From Trachipleistophora hominis (taxonomy: Eukaryota > Microsporidia > Pleistophoridae), in the NCBI GenBank assembly GCA_000316135.1, contig JH994035.1:134244-198243 (forward strand): DNA of 64,000 nucleotides, in the 5' to 3' direction. Below the pieces are notes generated by a model. The model saw only the letters and a list, made by a program, of their open reading frames with translations, did not search any database and had not been told where the DNA came from. Below are positions 63,916 through 64,000 of the stretch, piece by piece; positions within the stretch are counted from its first letter, which is position 1; every line of letters begins with the position of its first letter. Both the position numbers and the translations under genes were made by a program.

Positions 63916-64000
63916 ATGCCCCGTAAACAACTCACCCCATCCCAACGCTCATTCTCACACATCTCAAAGGAGCTCAACAAAAAGCTTGGCCCAGAGTACA
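63916..64000 (+). CDS. RAD52: RAD52 homologue, N-terminal 28 codons (cut by window end)
   Basis: An ATG at 63916, with CCC at 63901-63903 (12 bases upstream), opens a frame that runs off the window. It encodes MPRKQLTPSQRSFSHISKEL then NKKLGPEY. The ending block matches the Rad52 N-terminal signature (LxKKLGPEYIS), which precedes the DNA-binding, ring-forming domain. Rad52 anneals single strands and loads Rad51 during homologous recombination. The short length limits certainty. Confidence 0.7.
   Translation, partial: MPRKQLTPSQRSFSHISKELNKKLGPEY

Noticed and set aside
1..64000. CRISPR arrays, bacterial operons, riboswitches, rRNA and tRNA genes
   Set aside because: No regularly spaced direct repeats with unique spacers, no bacterial-type features, and no tRNA or rRNA consensus segments were found on reading both strands.

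Overview
The window looks like a microsporidian (fungus-related intracellular parasite) chromosome segment. The evidence is seen in the sequence: about 19 diverged fungal-type eukaryotic genes, a 22-nt spliceosomal mini-intron, a CCC (or GGG) trinucleotide close upstream of most start codons, and a pyruvate dehydrogenase E1-beta with no targeting extension. The long AT-rich intergenic stretches (1-6 kb) with dispersed repeats resemble the larger-genome microsporidia such as the Trachipleistophora/Vavraia group; that placement is inference. Two runs of N (34639-35456, 46461-46789) show this is a draft scaffold.

Layout, left to right: C-terminal end of an unknown gene with a PPSY motif (1-137); SCY1-like pseudokinase (1.6-3.1 kb, -); Ypt6/Rab6 GTPase (4.2-4.8, -); Sec16-like COPII scaffold (6.3-10.4, +, two compensating frameshifts); a 111-aa unknown (11.7, -); a multi-pass membrane protein (13.8, +); Bre1-like RING E3 (15.6-17.2, -); a small four-helix membrane protein (20, -); pyruvate dehydrogenase E1-beta (23, +); Edc3-like decapping factor (24.4-25.3, +, one frameshift); a basic/coiled-coil unknown (29.5, -); a 6-kb gene-free stretch with a gap; Sec61-alpha (36-37.4, +); Yos1 (39.2, -); PheRS alpha (41.6-43.1, +, one frameshift); a dsRBD-like protein (44.4-45.8, -); a gap; Trm7-like methyltransferase (47.4-48.2, -, one frameshift hiding its N-terminus); Uba3-like E1 with an intron (49.3-50.1, -); eIF5B (50.9-53.3, -); CCG-9-type trehalose phosphorylase (54.3-56.6, +, one frameshift); TAF2 with a C-terminal bromodomain (58.7-63.1, -); and the first 28 codons of RAD52 at the right edge (+).

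The genes are monocistronic and unlinked by pathway, although five (SCY1-like, Ypt6, Sec16, Sec61, Yos1) belong to the early secretory route. Bre1 and TAF2 act in chromatin and transcription; PheRS, Trm7 and eIF5B in translation; Edc3 and the dsRBD protein in RNA handling; PDH E1-beta and trehalose phosphorylase in carbon metabolism; Uba3 in NEDD8 activation. Six single-base frame breaks in five conserved genes lie in or near short base runs. Most are probably base-calling errors, but the one in EDC3 coincides with a perfect -1 ribosomal slippery heptamer.

The most unusual content is non-coding. Two dispersed repeat families occupy much of the intergenic space. Both carry terminal hairpins in which the arms change together between copies, so pairing appears to be kept. 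Two further GC-rich intergenic islands (37529-37631 and 46090-46260) are packed with perfect inverted repeats and encode no recognisable protein; they are candidates for structured RNAs.
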